A DNA stretch of 64,000 nt from Limnobaculum xujianqingii (GTDB lineage: Bacteria; Pseudomonadota; Gammaproteobacteria; Enterobacterales; Enterobacteriaceae): contig NZ_JABMLK010000001.1 of the NCBI RefSeq assembly GCF_013394855.1, forward strand, positions 1,116,001-1,180,000, read 5' to 3'. Made by a program: the position numbers and the translations under genes. The stretch's first letter is position 1; each line of letters opens with the position of its first letter. Below the pieces are notes generated by a model. The model ran no database searches. It saw only the letters and a list, made by a program, of their open reading frames with translations, and was not told the origin of the DNA. Shown piece after piece: positions 1 through 10,602 of the stretch.

Positions 1-1001
1 TTCATTATCTGCCCCAGCGCACTATGTAAAGCAATCAGCGCCGGTTCACTATCCAGACGTTCACCATATGGAGGGTTACTGAGTACCGTTCCTTTTTGAT
101 CTGCCGGTAATGGGTTGGTCAAACGCGTCAGTTCCTGAGTTTCGAACTGAATCAGACTGGCAACACCGGCCCGACGAGCATTGTTCTTAGCAATCTCAAT
201 GACCCGACGATCGTGATCATAACCAAAGAAGCGTGATTGCGTTTTATTGATGCCACGACTGGCTCTAACCTGTGCTTCTGCCAGCAATTCACGCCATAGC
301 TCAGCATTATGTCCAAGCCATTGATTAAAACCCCAGTAATCACGACGCAAACCCGGAGCAATATCCGCAGCTACCATAGCCGCTTCAATCAATAAGGTGC
401 CGGAGCCGCACATAGGATCAACCATTGGCGTTTCTGCCTGCCAGCCAGAGCGCATCACTATCGCTGCCGCCAGGTTTTCTTTTAATGGAGCCTGACCCGC
501 CATATCGCGGTATCCACGCTGATGCAAACCATCACCACTTAAATCGATGGCAATATTGGCACGATCTTTTTGTAAATAGACATTAATCCGAATATCGGGC
601 TGTACCTTCGCCACATCCGGACGTTGTTGAACTTTACGCGTGAAGCTATCAACAATGGCATCTTTTACTTTCAGAGCACCATACTGACTATTACGAATCT
701 CTTCGTTGGTACCGGTGAAATTAACGGCAAAGGTTTTATCAACCCCAAACAGGGAAGGCCAGTTAATGGCATTAACACCAAGATACAGATCCATATCGCT
801 GTATACGCGGAACTCGCTTAACGGCAACAGAATGCGTGAAGCTAACCGGCTCCACAGCAAACTGGTATACATCAGGCGCTCGTCACCTTCAAAATGCACA
901 CCACCCTGCACCACTTTACAGGCACTTGCCCCCAGCGCTTCCAGCTCAGTTTTTAATAATTCTTCCAGCCCACGCGCCGTACTGGCAAACAGAGAGATCA
1001 T
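1..1001 (-). CDS. rlmL: 23S rRNA methyltransferase RlmL/RlmK (N-terminal part, runs off window)
   Basis: This bifunctional enzyme makes m2G2445 (RlmL half) and m7G2069 (RlmK half) in 23S rRNA. Only about the first 334 residues are in the window, and the C-terminal half lies beyond base 1. The start ATG at 1001 gives [16 protein letters not shown], nearly identical to the E. coli N-terminus. The N-terminal part corresponds to the THUMP region. The SAM-binding motif DPMCGSGTL is encoded at about 389-421 and the catalytic NPPYGERL motif at about 55-80. The gene is divergent from ycbX. Identity is essentially certain. Confidence 0.96.
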   Translation of the reverse strand, partial: MISLFASTARGLEELLKTELEALGASACKVVQGGVHFEGDERLMYTSLLWSRLASRILLPLSEFRVYSDMDLYLGVNAINWPSLFGVDKTFAVNFTGTNEEIRNSQYGALKVKDAIVDSFTRKVQQRPDVAKVQPDIRINVYLQKDRANIAIDLSGDGLHQRGYRDMAGQAPLKENLAAAIVMRSGWQAETPMVDPMCGSGTLLIEAAMVAADIAPGLRRDYWGFNQWLGHNAELWRELLAEAQVRASRGINKTQSRFFGYDHDRRVIEIAKNNARRAGVASLIQFETQELTRLTNPLPADQKGTVLSNPPYGERLDSEPALIALHSALGQIM

Positions 1002-1208
1002 AAGGTTACACCGCATAATAAAAATAGTGGTGCATTATAGCCAATCCATGCGCTTTGTCATAAAGTTACCCTCTATTAATTAGTGAAATCTCGAATCACC
1101 GCCGTTCAGTGCCGATACTCCTCAGGTTACATATTTATTTATGCTGCCATATCATATCGTTAGCTTCTGGCGTTGGTGAGCTTCACCTGCTATCAATGGA
1201 GTTGTTAC

Positions 1209-2312
1209 GTGGTTACTCTTTCTCGTTTATATGTACATCCGGTTAAATCAATGAGAGGTCTGGAGCTTTCTCATGCCCAGGTTTGTGAAAGCGGTCTGGC
1301 ATTTGACCGTATTTTTATGGTGACCGAGCCGAATGGAACATTTGTTACCGCCCGACAATATCCACAGCTAGTGCGTTTTATTCCAGCCTTACTGATCAAT
1401 GGCATATCTATTACTGCGCCTGACGGGCAAAGCAAAATGGTAGGCTTTAGCGACTTTTCTCAAAATCTTTCTCCAACCGAAGTTTGGGGAAACCATTTTA
1501 CGGCCCATATTGCGCCTGACAGTATCAACCAGTGGCTAAGCGGCTATTTAAACAAGGAAGTACAGCTTCGCTGGGTAGGCCCTGAGCTTACTCGTCGGGT
1601 AAAAAATCGTCCTGAAGTCCCCCTCTCTTTTGCCGATGGTTTCCCATACTTGCTGATCAATGAGACTTCATTTCAGGTGCTACAATCGCGCTGCCCGGGC
1701 AGTATTGTGATTGAGCAATTCCGTCCAAATCTGATTATTCGCGATGCCGCACCATTTGCGGAAGATAGCTGGCAAACCATTCGTATTGGTGAGGTTATAT
1801 TTGATTTAGTTAAACCCTGCAGTCGCTGTGTTTTAACCACCGTAAATATTGAAAATGGTCGTAAACATCCTCAGGGTGAACCTTTACGCACCCTCCAACA
1901 ATTCAGAACCGCAGAAAATGGCGACGTGGATTTTGGTCAGAATATGATTGCCCGAAATCATGGCGTTATTCGTTTAGGTGATTCAATTGAAGTACTGGCG
2001 ACCCATCCTGCCAGAGTCTATAAATCCAAAGACCCTGTGGAAGTGCTTGAGCCTGAGCAAGTGGAACCAAAAGATGTGGTGATCAGCTACGGTGAGCACA
2101 CCTTTATTGGTAATAATCAGCAGGTATTGCTGGAACAGCTAGAACAAAACGGTATTCAGATTCCCTACTCTTGTCGGGCGGGTATATGTGGGTGCTGTAG
2201 AATCAAACTGGAAACGGGAGAAGTCAGTGCCATGAGAAAAGGTGCAATAAAAAGAGATGGCTCAGTCCTTGCCTGTAGTTGCATACCAAAAGGCAATATC
2301 AAACTAGCTTAA
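1209..2312 (+). CDS. ycbX: MOSC and 2Fe-2S ferredoxin domain protein YcbX
   Basis: YcbX is a molybdenum-cofactor-dependent reductase involved in detoxifying N-hydroxylated compounds such as 6-hydroxylaminopurine. The N-terminal beta-barrel ([10 protein letters not shown]) and MOSC domain (FRPNLI, KPCSRC; about residues 1-260) are followed by a C-terminal plant-type ferredoxin domain. The cluster motif CRAGICGCC plus a later CSC supplies the iron-sulfur ligands. I chose the GTG at 1209 ([11 protein letters not shown]) because GGAG lies 7 nt upstream and it matches the E. coli start. An in-frame TTG at 1173 would add 12 unlikely residues. Length is 367 aa against 369 in E. coli. It is convergent with zapC. 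Confidence 0.95.
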   Translation: MVTLSRLYVHPVKSMRGLELSHAQVCESGLAFDRIFMVTEPNGTFVTARQYPQLVRFIPALLINGISITAPDGQSKMVGFSDFSQNLSPTEVWGNHFTAHIAPDSINQWLSGYLNKEVQLRWVGPELTRRVKNRPEVPLSFADGFPYLLINETSFQVLQSRCPGSIVIEQFRPNLIIRDAAPFAEDSWQTIRIGEVIFDLVKPCSRCVLTTVNIENGRKHPQGEPLRTLQQFRTAENGDVDFGQNMIARNHGVIRLGDSIEVLATHPARVYKSKDPVEVLEPEQVEPKDVVISYGEHTFIGNNQQVLLEQLEQNGIQIPYSCRAGICGCCRIKLETGEVSAMRKGAIKRDGSVLACSCIPKGNIKLA

Positions 2313-2328
2313 TCATTTAAGCTAGTTT
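2301..2328. terminator. Convergent hairpin between ycbX and zapC
   Basis: A perfect 12-bp inverted repeat (AAACTAGCTTAA / TTAAGCTAGTTT, 4-nt loop) overlaps the ycbX stop codon and ends just before the zapC stop. Neither side has a long T tract, so it may act as an mRNA 3' end or weak bidirectional terminator. Confidence 0.5.
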
Positions 2329-2330
2329 GG

Positions 2331-2888
2331 TTATACCGCTTGTGCGAGTAGATAATCCGGGGAAGAATCCTGACTAATGATACTTACGGCACTCATTCTG
2401 TCGTGCATCACTTTAATCGCATCACCCAGTTGCAGAGCTTTACCAGAGAGCGCCAGATAAGGCTGAGCCACCAGACACAGGCTGGCGTTCTCTCCAGCAT
2501 CAACTACCAGCAATAATACCGTTTCACCACTATCAATCAGGGTAACGGCGACTATTTCGTTATTCTGAGGCTGTAATTCCACCTTCTGCTGAACAAAATA
2601 CCAACTCTTCGGCATTAATGGTTTTAAAAAACGATAAGCCGTCAGCGCATTCAAATTTAATTCCGCACGCTGATCGTTAGTTAAAGGTAAGCAACGGCAG
2701 CGTTCTTCTAATTCAAAAAATAGCGCGGCATCATCAACACAAAATGCGGATTCGGTAAACGCATCAGGCGTCAACATTTTGGCCGGGAACCGAGAGCGGA
2801 AAATCATGTCATTAGATAAATCTAACATTAACCGATCGTGTTCATCGTCAAAATACCAGCGCCAGTTATCATCTGGCTTAATCCTCAT
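2331..2888 (-). CDS. zapC: Cell division protein ZapC
   Basis: ZapC is a cytoplasmic FtsZ-ring-associated protein that promotes lateral bundling of FtsZ filaments. The 185-aa product starts [20 protein letters not shown], matching the ZapC N-terminus, and ends with the conserved LLAQAV-type tail (180 aa in E. coli). The middle contains the conserved [20 protein letters not shown] segment. It lies downstream of pyrD in the same direction with a gap of about 190 bp. No signal peptide or membrane segment is seen. Confidence 0.95.
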   Translation of the reverse strand: MRIKPDDNWRWYFDDEHDRLMLDLSNDMIFRSRFPAKMLTPDAFTESAFCVDDAALFFELEERCRCLPLTNDQRAELNLNALTAYRFLKPLMPKSWYFVQQKVELQPQNNEIVAVTLIDSGETVLLLVVDAGENASLCLVAQPYLALSGKALQLGDAIKVMHDRMSAVSIISQDSSPDYLLAQAV

Positions 2889-3079
2889 TACACTTTCCTT
2901 AAACTATGAAGCTTATTTAATTCAATCTTTATCCCGGATAACGTCCACTATTATCTAATTAATCGAATAAAGATTCTGATAATTATGACTAACAATATAA
3001 ACGCAATCACAAACGTTTAAAATATAGAACAACCGGGAGGAAAAATAAACCCCCGGTGATCAATTAATAAGAAATAAGA

Positions 3080-4090
3080 TTAAATATGTGTGAGAATTTC
3101 TTTCACTAGCCCCGGACCTTTATAAATAAAGCCGGAATATATTTGGATTAATGAAGATCCTGCTTCGAGTTTCTCTCTGGCAGAAGTTAATGAATCTATT
3201 CCACCTACGCCAATAATAGGCAGTTTCCCTTTAAGTTCTGTGGATAAACGACGAATGATTTCAGTACTGCGAAGCTGTAAAGGGCGACCACTTAATCCGC
3301 CAGATTGATCGCTATTAATTAGCCCATCGACTAATTTCCGATCTAATGTAGTATTGGTTGCAATAACACCATCAATATTGTGTCGAATTAAACTATCAGC
3401 AACCTGGATCAATTCTTCTTCAGAAAGATCCGGAGCGATCTTAACGGCTATTGGAACATATTTGGCATGACGTTTTTCTAATTCAATTTGCTTATTCTTA
3501 ATGGCCGCTAATAGATCATCCAACGCCTCACCATATTGTAATGTTCTCAACCCAGGTGTATTTGGAGAAGATATATTTACCGCAATATAACCTGCATATG
3601 GATATACTTTATCCATACAAATCAAATAGTCATCTTTGCCCTGCTCTACTGGTGTAACTTTATTCTTTCCAATATTTACACCGATAATTCCATCAAAGCG
3701 TGTTTTTTTAATATTCTCGACCAGATTATCAACGCCAAGATTATTGAATCCCATTCGGTTGATCAATCCTTCCGCTGCCACGATCCGATATAACCTTGGT
3801 TTCTCATTACCTGGCTGTGGTTTTGGCGTAACCGTACCAACTTCAATGGATCCAAATCCCATTGCACCTAACGCGTCAATACATTCACCATCTTTATCCA
3901 GCCCTGCAGCTAATCCTAATGGGTTTTTAAAATTAAGCCCCATGCAACTAACCGGTTTATTGGGAACAGATTGGCGAATAAGACATTGCAATGGCGTACC
4001 GTTAACACGGCGAAGTAAGCGAAAGGTAAATTCATGTGCCTGCTCTGGATCGAGCTGAAACAATGCTTTTCTGATGAAAGGGTAAAACAT
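3080..4090 (-). CDS. pyrD: Dihydroorotate dehydrogenase (quinone), class 2
   Basis: PyrD oxidises dihydroorotate to orotate at the inner face of the membrane, passing electrons to quinone (fourth step of UMP synthesis). The start ATG at 4090 ([11 protein letters not shown]) is preceded by AAGGAGG; an upstream in-frame start would add 8 residues unknown in the family. The FMN/substrate regions [33 protein letters not shown] (catalytic Ser of class 2), ATNTTL and GVGGI are all present. Length is 336 aa as in E. coli. In E. coli the gene is controlled by CTP-dependent start-site switching. The leader here was not resolved well enough to claim the same. Confidence 0.97.
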   Translation of the reverse strand: MFYPFIRKALFQLDPEQAHEFTFRLLRRVNGTPLQCLIRQSVPNKPVSCMGLNFKNPLGLAAGLDKDGECIDALGAMGFGSIEVGTVTPKPQPGNEKPRLYRIVAAEGLINRMGFNNLGVDNLVENIKKTRFDGIIGVNIGKNKVTPVEQGKDDYLICMDKVYPYAGYIAVNISSPNTPGLRTLQYGEALDDLLAAIKNKQIELEKRHAKYVPIAVKIAPDLSEEELIQVADSLIRHNIDGVIATNTTLDRKLVDGLINSDQSGGLSGRPLQLRSTEIIRRLSTELKGKLPIIGVGGIDSLTSAREKLEAGSSLIQIYSGFIYKGPGLVKEILTHI

Positions 4091-4248
4091 ACTCCTCCTT
4101 AAAAACCTGCCCAAAATGACAACTCACGCAGCCCGATGGGATTGGTTTTTAGTCCGGGCTATCGACCGGAGACATATTATTCAGCATTGGCCTGCTAAAA
4201 GAAATGATCAATTACAGGAAATCGGGCATTTATGCGTAAAACATGTAT

Positions 4249-4277
4249 AAAAAAACCGGCATAATAGCCGGCTTTTC
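4249..4277 (-). terminator. Intrinsic terminator after pepN
   Basis: On the minus strand AAAAGCCGGC-TATTAT-GCCGGTTTTTT forms a GC-rich stem of about 6 bp extended by A/T pairs and ends in a run of T, 13 bp after the pepN stop codon. Confidence 0.85.
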
Positions 4278-4289
4278 TGATTAAATGGA

Positions 4290-6908
4290 TTATTCACCAT
4301 TTAGCGTTTTACTGATCTTCTCAAATAAATCGCCGGAGAGATTATCCAGTTTTGTCAATTTTTCCAACGCATTACGCATTAATTCCTGACGATGTTGGTC
4401 GTAACGACCTAGACGAATTAATGGCTCAATCAAGCGTGAAGCAACCTGTGGGTTTTTCTGATTCAGTTCAGTCAGAATTTCAGTTAAAAATACATACCCA
4501 CTACCATCCTTAGCATGGAATGCAGATGGATTCGTAGAAGCAAAAGCGCCAATTAATGAACGAATTCGGTTTGGATTATTCATGCTAAAAGAGCGATGAC
4601 TCAATAATGCTTTAATATTGTTAAGCACTGCGTTATCCGGACTGCTGGCCTGCAATATAAACCATTTATCCATCACCAAACCATCCTGATGCCAACGCTC
4701 ATCAAATATCTGCATTAATTTATCGCGACACGGTAATTGTGCGGCAACCGCTGCGGATAATGCCGCTAAAGCGTCGGTCATATTATTAGCCTGATGATAC
4801 TGTTGGCTAATAAGATTATTGGCAAACTCTGTTTCGGTAAATGCTAAATAGCCCAAACAAGTATTACTTAATGCTCGTTTGGCGATATCACTGTGTTCAA
4901 TACGATACTCATCGGTTCTGTTAGCTAAATAAACCGCCAGCCATTCATCCTGCATTTCTTGAGCGAAACAGTTAACTAATTCACCTCTGACCTGATGAAT
5001 AGCGTCAGGATCGATAATATCAAAAAGTTCTGACATCTCATTTTCTGACGGCAAGCTTAATATCAGCGCAGCCAGTGCTGGATCTAATCGATCGCTTAAT
5101 AAAATGGCTCGGAAAGCATCAATCACATGCAGAGGTAACTCAAACACCTCACCTTTCTGCAACCGAGTAACATTTTCTTTTATATATTTTGCCAGCAGCA
5201 TTTGTGCTGCATCCCAACGGGAAAAATCGTTGGTGGAATGCTGCATTAAAAATGCCAGTTGCTTATCTGTGTAGGGATAATCCAGCTTAACCGGTGCAGA
5301 AAACTCTCTTAATAAAGAAATGATTGGCTGCTGTGGCACTCGCTCAAATACCAGAGTTTGTTCAGCCTGAGTAATATTCAGCACTGAATTTACTGGTTTC
5401 CCTGCTGAATATAACGGAATGACTTCGCCACTATCGGCATACAGTTCAATACTCAATGGAATATGTAACGGTAATTTTTCCGCCTGATCCTGTGTTGGTG
5501 GCGTAAACTGGCTAACGGTTAAAGTATATTGCTGCGTTGTACTGTCATAACTGTCGCGTACTGTTAGCTGTGGTGTTCCTGACTGGCTATACCAGCGACG
5601 GAATAACGTTAAGTCGATACCGGATGCATCTTCCATCGCCTGAACGAAATCATCACAGGTAGCTGCACTACCATCATGACGTTGGAAATAGAGCTTCATT
5701 CCCGCCTGAAATTTCTCTTCTCCCAACAAGGTATGCATCATACGGATCACTTCCGATCCTTTTTCATACACTGTCAGGGTATAGAAGTTATTCATCTCAA
5801 TGACTTTATCCGGACGAATTGGATGCGCCATTGGGCTAGCATCTTCCGCAAATTGTGCTCCGCGCATAACGCGAACTGAATCTATACGATTCACTGCGCG
5901 AGAACCCAGATCGGAACTGAACTCCTGATCGCGAAAAACAGTTAACCCTTCTTTCAGGCTAAGCTGGAACCAATCCCGACAGGTAACCCGGTTTCCTGTC
6001 CAGTTATGGAAATACTCATGCCCGATGACCGATTCAATGTTCAAATAGTCTTTATCAGTGGCGGTTTCTGCCTTAGCCAACACATATTTGGAGTTAAATA
6101 CGTTTAGCCCTTTATTTTCCATCGCTCCCATATTGAAGAAATCAACGGCAACGATCATATAAATATCTAAGTCATACTCCAAACCAAAACGTTGCTCATC
6201 CCACTTCATGGAGTTTTTCAGCGAGGTCATTGCCCAGTCGGCGCGATCGAGATTTCCACGATCGACAAACAGCTCCAGTGCCACACTTCTGCCAGAACAG
6301 GTAATAAAAGTATCTCTTAATACGTCAAAATCACCGGCCACCAACGCAAACAGGTAACAAGGTTTAGGGAAAGGATCTTGCCATTGCACCCAATGACGTC
6401 CATCCTCCAAATCCCCTTGATCAATGCGATTACCATTTGATAATAAATAAGGGTAAGCCTGCTTATCCGCCACAATACGCGTAGTAAAACGCGCCAGAAC
6501 ATCCGGACGGTCGAGATAATAGGTGATATGACGAAAACCTTCGGCTTCGCACTGGGTACACAATGCCTCACCAGAAAGATATAACCCTTCCAGAGCACTG
6601 TTAGCGGCAGGATGTATTTCATTAACAATCTTCAGCGTGAAGTTATCCGGCAGTTGCTCTAATACCAGTTTCCCTTCCTGCTGCTGATAGTGAGTCCAGG
6701 GCGTATCATTTACGCTGATAGAGATTAGGGTCAGATTTTCACCATCTAATACTAATGGTGCGCCTTTATCTCCCTGACGTTGAACCTGACTGATAGCCGT
6801 TACCTGAGTAGTTTCTGAGGCTAAATCAAAGGATAAATCAATGTCGGTGATAGTGAAGTCAGGTTTGCGGTAATCCTGACGGTACTTAGCTTGTGGTTTC
6901 TGGGTCAT
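4290..6908 (-). CDS. pepN: Aminopeptidase N (M1 metallopeptidase)
   Basis: PepN is a cytoplasmic zinc aminopeptidase with broad specificity. The exopeptidase motif GAMEN and the zinc motif HEYFHNW (HEXXH with the downstream Glu in LKEGLTVFRDQEF) are intact, followed by the long helical C-terminal domain. The ATG at 6908 gives MTQKPQAKYRQDYR, matching the E. coli start, with an AGG 8 nt upstream. A TTG at 6932 would add 8 residues and is less likely. Length is 872 aa against 870 in E. coli. It is monocistronic, with its own terminator and a long AT-rich upstream region. Confidence 0.97.
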   Translation of the reverse strand: MTQKPQAKYRQDYRKPDFTITDIDLSFDLASETTQVTAISQVQRQGDKGAPLVLDGENLTLISISVNDTPWTHYQQQEGKLVLEQLPDNFTLKIVNEIHPAANSALEGLYLSGEALCTQCEAEGFRHITYYLDRPDVLARFTTRIVADKQAYPYLLSNGNRIDQGDLEDGRHWVQWQDPFPKPCYLFALVAGDFDVLRDTFITCSGRSVALELFVDRGNLDRADWAMTSLKNSMKWDEQRFGLEYDLDIYMIVAVDFFNMGAMENKGLNVFNSKYVLAKAETATDKDYLNIESVIGHEYFHNWTGNRVTCRDWFQLSLKEGLTVFRDQEFSSDLGSRAVNRIDSVRVMRGAQFAEDASPMAHPIRPDKVIEMNNFYTLTVYEKGSEVIRMMHTLLGEEKFQAGMKLYFQRHDGSAATCDDFVQAMEDASGIDLTLFRRWYSQSGTPQLTVRDSYDSTTQQYTLTVSQFTPPTQDQAEKLPLHIPLSIELYADSGEVIPLYSAGKPVNSVLNITQAEQTLVFERVPQQPIISLLREFSAPVKLDYPYTDKQLAFLMQHSTNDFSRWDAAQMLLAKYIKENVTRLQKGEVFELPLHVIDAFRAILLSDRLDPALAALILSLPSENEMSELFDIIDPDAIHQVRGELVNCFAQEMQDEWLAVYLANRTDEYRIEHSDIAKRALSNTCLGYLAFTETEFANNLISQQYHQANNMTDALAALSAAVAAQLPCRDKLMQIFDERWHQDGLVMDKWFILQASSPDNAVLNNIKALLSHRSFSMNNPNRIRSLIGAFASTNPSAFHAKDGSGYVFLTEILTELNQKNPQVASRLIEPLIRLGRYDQHRQELMRNALEKLTKLDNLSGDLFEKISKTLNGE

Positions 6909-7325
6909 AAAAAACCTATATAAGAAAGACAATGTTGTTCAATTAATTTATCAATTGAGTCTATGCTTCTTAACAATCAGATGCAAAACTCCAACCGGCT
7001 AAACACGAAAAATAATCATTTTCTTCACTAACAATATTCAGTATTGTGCCTGACTGAATAAAAAGTCAGAGTGGAAACCGCATATTTTCTGGATTTATTA
7101 ACCTGACATTAAGTGTGAAAAATTTAAATTTATTTATATATCAATAAATTAAAAAGTTCAAGATTAAAAAAACAAACGTTAAAAAACTACAAAAACAACT
7201 TTTCACTACATTTATATTAATCAGTTACATTCCATTTTAAACTGCCAATCCTCGTTTTTTTCTCTTTTTAATGATTGATGTAAGGCTAGTTGATAAGATA
7301 TTTAAAAAACTAATAAGGGGAAAAA
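6909..7325. other. AT-rich intergenic region, pepN upstream
   Basis: About 417 bp between the divergent pepN and a small lipoprotein gene. It is very AT-rich (runs of A and T at about 7130-7210) and must hold the promoters of both genes. I see no ORF, RNA gene or clear operator here. Confidence 0.5.
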
Positions 7326-7685
7326 GTGAAAAAGTTATTTTTACTTCTGGCGTTAACAGGATTGGTCGGATGCCAAACTGTCACGGATATGAGAACACAA
7401 GGACCATATGCTGAATACTCTAGCGCTAAAGATGCTAAGTCGCTAGCCACATGTATTATGGCCGGATGGGAAAAGGAACCGTTAGTTATTGGCCAAGCTT
7501 TTGATGCTGCGATCAATTTGATTGATGGTGGCTACTCAGTTTATACCCCCAATTATGCTGAAGTTGCTGATGTTTATGAGGCTAAAAATGGTTCACTCAT
7601 TAAATACTATTTACAACGTGGTGGGGCTATGACAACGCAATCTCGGATAGATAAGAGAACAAATACAGTTACTTCTTGTTTATAG
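7326..7685 (+). CDS. Small predicted lipoprotein, unknown function
   Basis: A 119-aa protein starting at GTG 7326, with AAGGGG 6 nt upstream. The N-terminus MKKLFLLLALTGLVGCQT is a textbook lipoprotein signal peptide with lipobox LVGC; the residue after Cys is Gln, so outer-membrane sorting is predicted. The rest is a compact soluble domain with two further cysteines (ATCIMAGWE and the C-terminal TSCL) that could form a periplasmic disulfide. I do not recognise a named family. It is a single gene with a strong terminator downstream. Its position next to a decayed accessory island suggests it may be accessory too. Confidence 0.7.
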   Translation: MKKLFLLLALTGLVGCQTVTDMRTQGPYAEYSSAKDAKSLATCIMAGWEKEPLVIGQAFDAAINLIDGGYSVYTPNYAEVADVYEAKNGSLIKYYLQRGGAMTTQSRIDKRTNTVTSCL

Positions 7686-7716
7686 AAATTTTTAGTATTC
7701 ATAAGTTTGTTAACAT

Positions 7717-7745
7717 AAAAATGCTCTCTATTTAGAGAGCATTTT
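7717..7745 (+). terminator. Intrinsic terminator after the lipoprotein gene
   Basis: Perfect 8-bp stem TGCTCTCT / AGAGAGCA with a 4-nt loop, flanked by AAAAA upstream and TTTT downstream. It can work in both directions, but no gene faces it from the other side until 7976 (which ends there going left). Confidence 0.85.
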
Positions 7746-7975
7746 ACTTCTAACTGAATACCACGCCCTATGGACGTAGTTATCGCTTTTCTGCTCTACC
7801 AGTAAGGCTATTCATGGTAAAACCCGAATTTATTATCCCTACAACTAAATAAAGATTTAACCATGAGTAGATTTCAAAAAACATCGCATGCGCTATGTCA
7901 TTGTCAATATCATTACCTAAATAGCAAAATGATCTTAATACAAAAAAAGCATCGCGGCTCTTTGCTTGTTTAATA

Positions 7976-9034
7976 TCAATCAGAATATTTTACACTAGTA
8001 TTAATCTTCTGCATGCTACGCCGATAATTTGACCATTTTCTTCTCAAAAAACTATTAGCAGGATACTCAACTAACTTATATAGAATAATAGACAATACGA
8101 CACATAATAAAAATATAGATAAGGAAAACAAAATTACGAATATTATCCCTTTACCTACAGGGTTAAAAATATGAATAGCATTTAATAAAATTATTTGATG
8201 AACCATATAAAACGAGAATGAAGAGTCCCCCAAAAGAAGAAGATACTTATTATCAAGCATCTTCGATATAAAACCATTACAAAGAGAGAATGCACATACA
8301 ATTAACGTCATAGGAATAATAAATATCAAATCATATCGATAGTTCATAGGAATATTATACGTAGTAACAGTAATAATTATTGTTAAAATAACTATTATTG
8401 AAAATACTTGAAACAACCCTCCCTGTGTATAACTCAACTTTATCTTTCCTGATGAATAGAGCTTATAAGAAAGCATACCAAAAATAAAATCAGACAGCCT
8501 GAAAAATGGGTTAATATACAACAACCAGTGTTCAGGAAAGAGGTTGAAACCATGAATGGAAAAATATATATTCAAAGCAAGTATGAATATTAATATGATT
8601 ACTACAGCCCTCGTATTTAACATTACTAAGACGCAAAATGAGATATAAAAAAACAGCTCCGAAGATATACTCCATGACACAGAATTCAATGAAAAATAAT
8701 ATACTTGATTTGGAAAAAATGACTGAGTTAATGTTATGTTACTTATAAAAACAAACAAATTAAATTCATAATTATTCATTAAGAAATAAGAAATAAGAAA
8801 TAAGAAAAAAATATAAAAACAATCAATGTAACAATGTGAATAGGGTAAAGTCTAAACAACCTAAATGCCATAAAGTCCTTTTTATCTAAACCTTTATTGC
8901 GATAGCCACTGAAACTATACGAAATAATAAACCCTGATAATACATAAAAGAATGTAACTCCAATATACCCATTAAATAAGTATTTATTGAAAAATGGAAA
9001 GCCATATTCTTTGAAGTCAGAGATATAAGATATA
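7976..9034 (-). pseudogene. Acyltransferase-3 (OafA/YrhL-like) gene, main part, interrupted
   Basis: Integral-membrane acyltransferase of the type that O-acetylates surface polysaccharide. The segment 9034-8782 encodes the conserved region with FNGYIGVTFFYVLSGFIISY, then meets a stop at 8779-8781. The rest (ATG 8779 to 7976, 267 aa, about eight hydrophobic helices) is in another frame. The two frames meet inside a heptanucleotide repeat, so gaining one unit or losing two would rejoin them. The N-terminus was separated by the IS at 9035-10183 and survives at 10186-10265. Removing the IS plus one TA copy joins N-terminus and middle in frame (FFHHISYISDF). Reconstructed length is about 380 aa, typical for the family. 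AT-rich composition suggests acquisition. Confidence 0.85.
8780..8807. repeat. Heptanucleotide tandem repeat (TAAGAAA)x4 in the acyltransferase gene
   Basis: Four perfect head-to-tail copies of TAAGAAA (TTTCTTA on the coding strand). A 7-bp unit changes the frame by one base per copy. The repeat is stop-free in all three coding frames and encodes a hydrophobic period (FLISYFL) that fits a membrane helix. With four copies the gene is out of frame; five or two copies would restore it. This is the hallmark layout of slipped-strand phase variation. Confidence 0.85.
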
Positions 9035-10183
9035 AATAACTGCGCCTAATAGTAGATCACCGAATGGAACTCAATCCGGTTTGAGCGATCTGATCAATCG
9101 CCAAAAAGAACATATCGCCAACCGGACTGAGTTATGCCGATCATAGCACCGATACCCAGAAATGAACGACGTCAGATGGAAAAAATTGTCCATAAAACAA
9201 CAGACAAAAACCATTCCAGACGTCTCATGGCCATGCTGATGTTACATCGTGGTGAATCACTCAGTTATGTCGCTAAAAACCTGTGTGCAGCACGTTCCTC
9301 CGTCGGTCTGGATTCACTGGTTCACACTATTTGGCATCGAAGGCCTGAAAAGTCTTCCGCCCGGACGCCCAAAAAAGTGGCCTGTTGAGGCGATGATGCG
9401 CATGCTCAATTTACTTGTTGAGCGCTCTGCACAGGACTTCGGATATCTGCGGTCACGGTGGAGTACTGAGATGCTAACGATTGAAATTAATAAACTATTT
9501 AATTCAACTTTGCATCCAGGAACGATCCGTCGCTGGCTACCTGAAGGTGGGATTGTCTGGCGCAGGGCAGCTCCGACATTACATATTCGCGATCCCCTCA
9601 AAGATGAAAAACTGGCAGCGATTAATGAAGCATTAGAAAAAAACTGCGCTGACCATCCCGTCTTTTACGAGGATGAGGTGGATATCGATTTGAATCCCAA
9701 AATAGGCGCTGACTGGCAGAAAAAAGGACAGCAAAAACGAATCCCTACGCCGGGAAAAAATGAAAAGCATTACCTTGCCGGAGTACTTCATGCGGGAACG
9801 GGCAGAGTGGACTACGTCAGCGGGACAAGTAAGAACTCAGGTCTATTTATCAATATGTTACGAAAGTTGAAAAGTACATATCGCAGTGCAAAAACAATTA
9901 CGCTAATCGTTGATAATTACATCATTCACAAGAGCAAAAAAACGTTGAAATGGTTGGAGGATAATCCGAAATTTACTGTTATTTATCAGCCAATTTACTC
10001 TCCGTGGGTAAACAAAATAGAACTCTTATGGTTGGCCTTGCACGAGACCATCACGCGCAATCATCACTGCAGAACAATGTGGCAATTATTGAATAATGTC
10101 AGACAATTTATGAAAGCCGCTTCACCTTTCCCGGGCAACAAACATGGGCTAACGAAAGTGGAGCGGTATTAGGCGCAGTTATT
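9035..10183 (+). mobile_element. IS630-family insertion sequence
   Basis: The element is 1149 bp with identical inverted ends (AATAACTGCGCC ... GGCGCAGTTATT), flanked by a TA duplication (9033-9034 and 10184-10185), as expected for IS630/Tc1-mariner elements. It carries one transposase gene. The ends were fixed by the finding that deleting the element and one TA rejoins the acyltransferase reading frame exactly. Size agrees with IS630 itself (about 1.15 kb from memory). Confidence 0.92.
9134..10172 (+). pseudogene. IS630-family transposase, frameshifted
   Basis: A DDE transposase close to the IS630 protein: it starts MPIIAPIPRNERRQMEK and has the core FYEDEVDI, LIVDNYIIH and a glutamate near NKIELLW. 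The N-terminal helix-turn-helix part runs in one frame up to ARSSVG (about 9307) and continues in another frame from TGG at 9309 (WIHWFT). IS630 has R-W at this spot, so two bases appear to be lost (GGT C..TGG). The protein should be inactive unless ribosomes shift frame here. Full length would be about 345 aa. Confidence 0.88.
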
Positions 10184-10185
10184 TA

Positions 10186-10265
10186 TGATGAAAAAAAACA
10201 GCTACCGCAGCAAAAAAACGAAGAGACGTTAAGCTATTTATTTTTTGTGCTGCACTATTTTTCAC
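10186..10265 (-). pseudogene. N-terminal fragment of the acyltransferase, cut off by the IS
   Basis: GTG at 10265 (GGAAAGG about 10 nt upstream) opens a short frame containing the family N-terminal helix LTSLRFFAAVAVFFHH, with the Arg and paired His residues typical of acyltransferase-3 proteins. It is cut at the IS right end and continues at 9034 after IS removal. Confidence 0.85.
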
Positions 10266-10602
10266 TTCTACACCCTTTCCTTATACATAACTTCGTTAAG
10301 ACAACATTATAGCTTAACCATTAATTTCCCCATAATCATATCAGTTTCAGTTAAATGCCAATTAAAAAGTAACAATCAGAAAGCCATCAATTACCTGTCA
10401 TTATTATCAATCTGCACAGAAGACAAACCATTATTTGAGTACACCTGAAGAGACAAATCAGTCTATCTTCCTTTCAGGATACTCATTGGGTTTCCATTCT
10501 TATAACTACTAATACTATTCTGAGCGAACATAACCGCTGTGGCGTGAGTTACGTGATACGTTTTAGCGATAATGTGAAAGAATTAGTGGTAAAATTAGTT
10601 TT
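10266..10602. other. AT-rich stretch, no gene seen
   Basis: About 340 bp upstream of the broken acyltransferase; it should hold that gene's old promoter. A frame at about 10520-10600 (GVSYVIRFSDNVKEL) may be more of the integrase remnant, but I cannot show it. Confidence 0.4.

Noticed and set aside
3001..3020. CGCAATCACAAACGTTT as a PurR operator
   Set aside because: It lies downstream of pyrD and upstream of zapC, and matches only half of the palindrome.
6317..6628. Alternative minus-strand frame inside pepN
   Set aside because: pepN is intact in the other frame and strongly conserved.
10245..10448. Plus-strand frame of 67 codons
   Set aside because: It overlaps the antisense acyltransferase N-terminus and reads as AT-rich chance sequence with no ribosome site.
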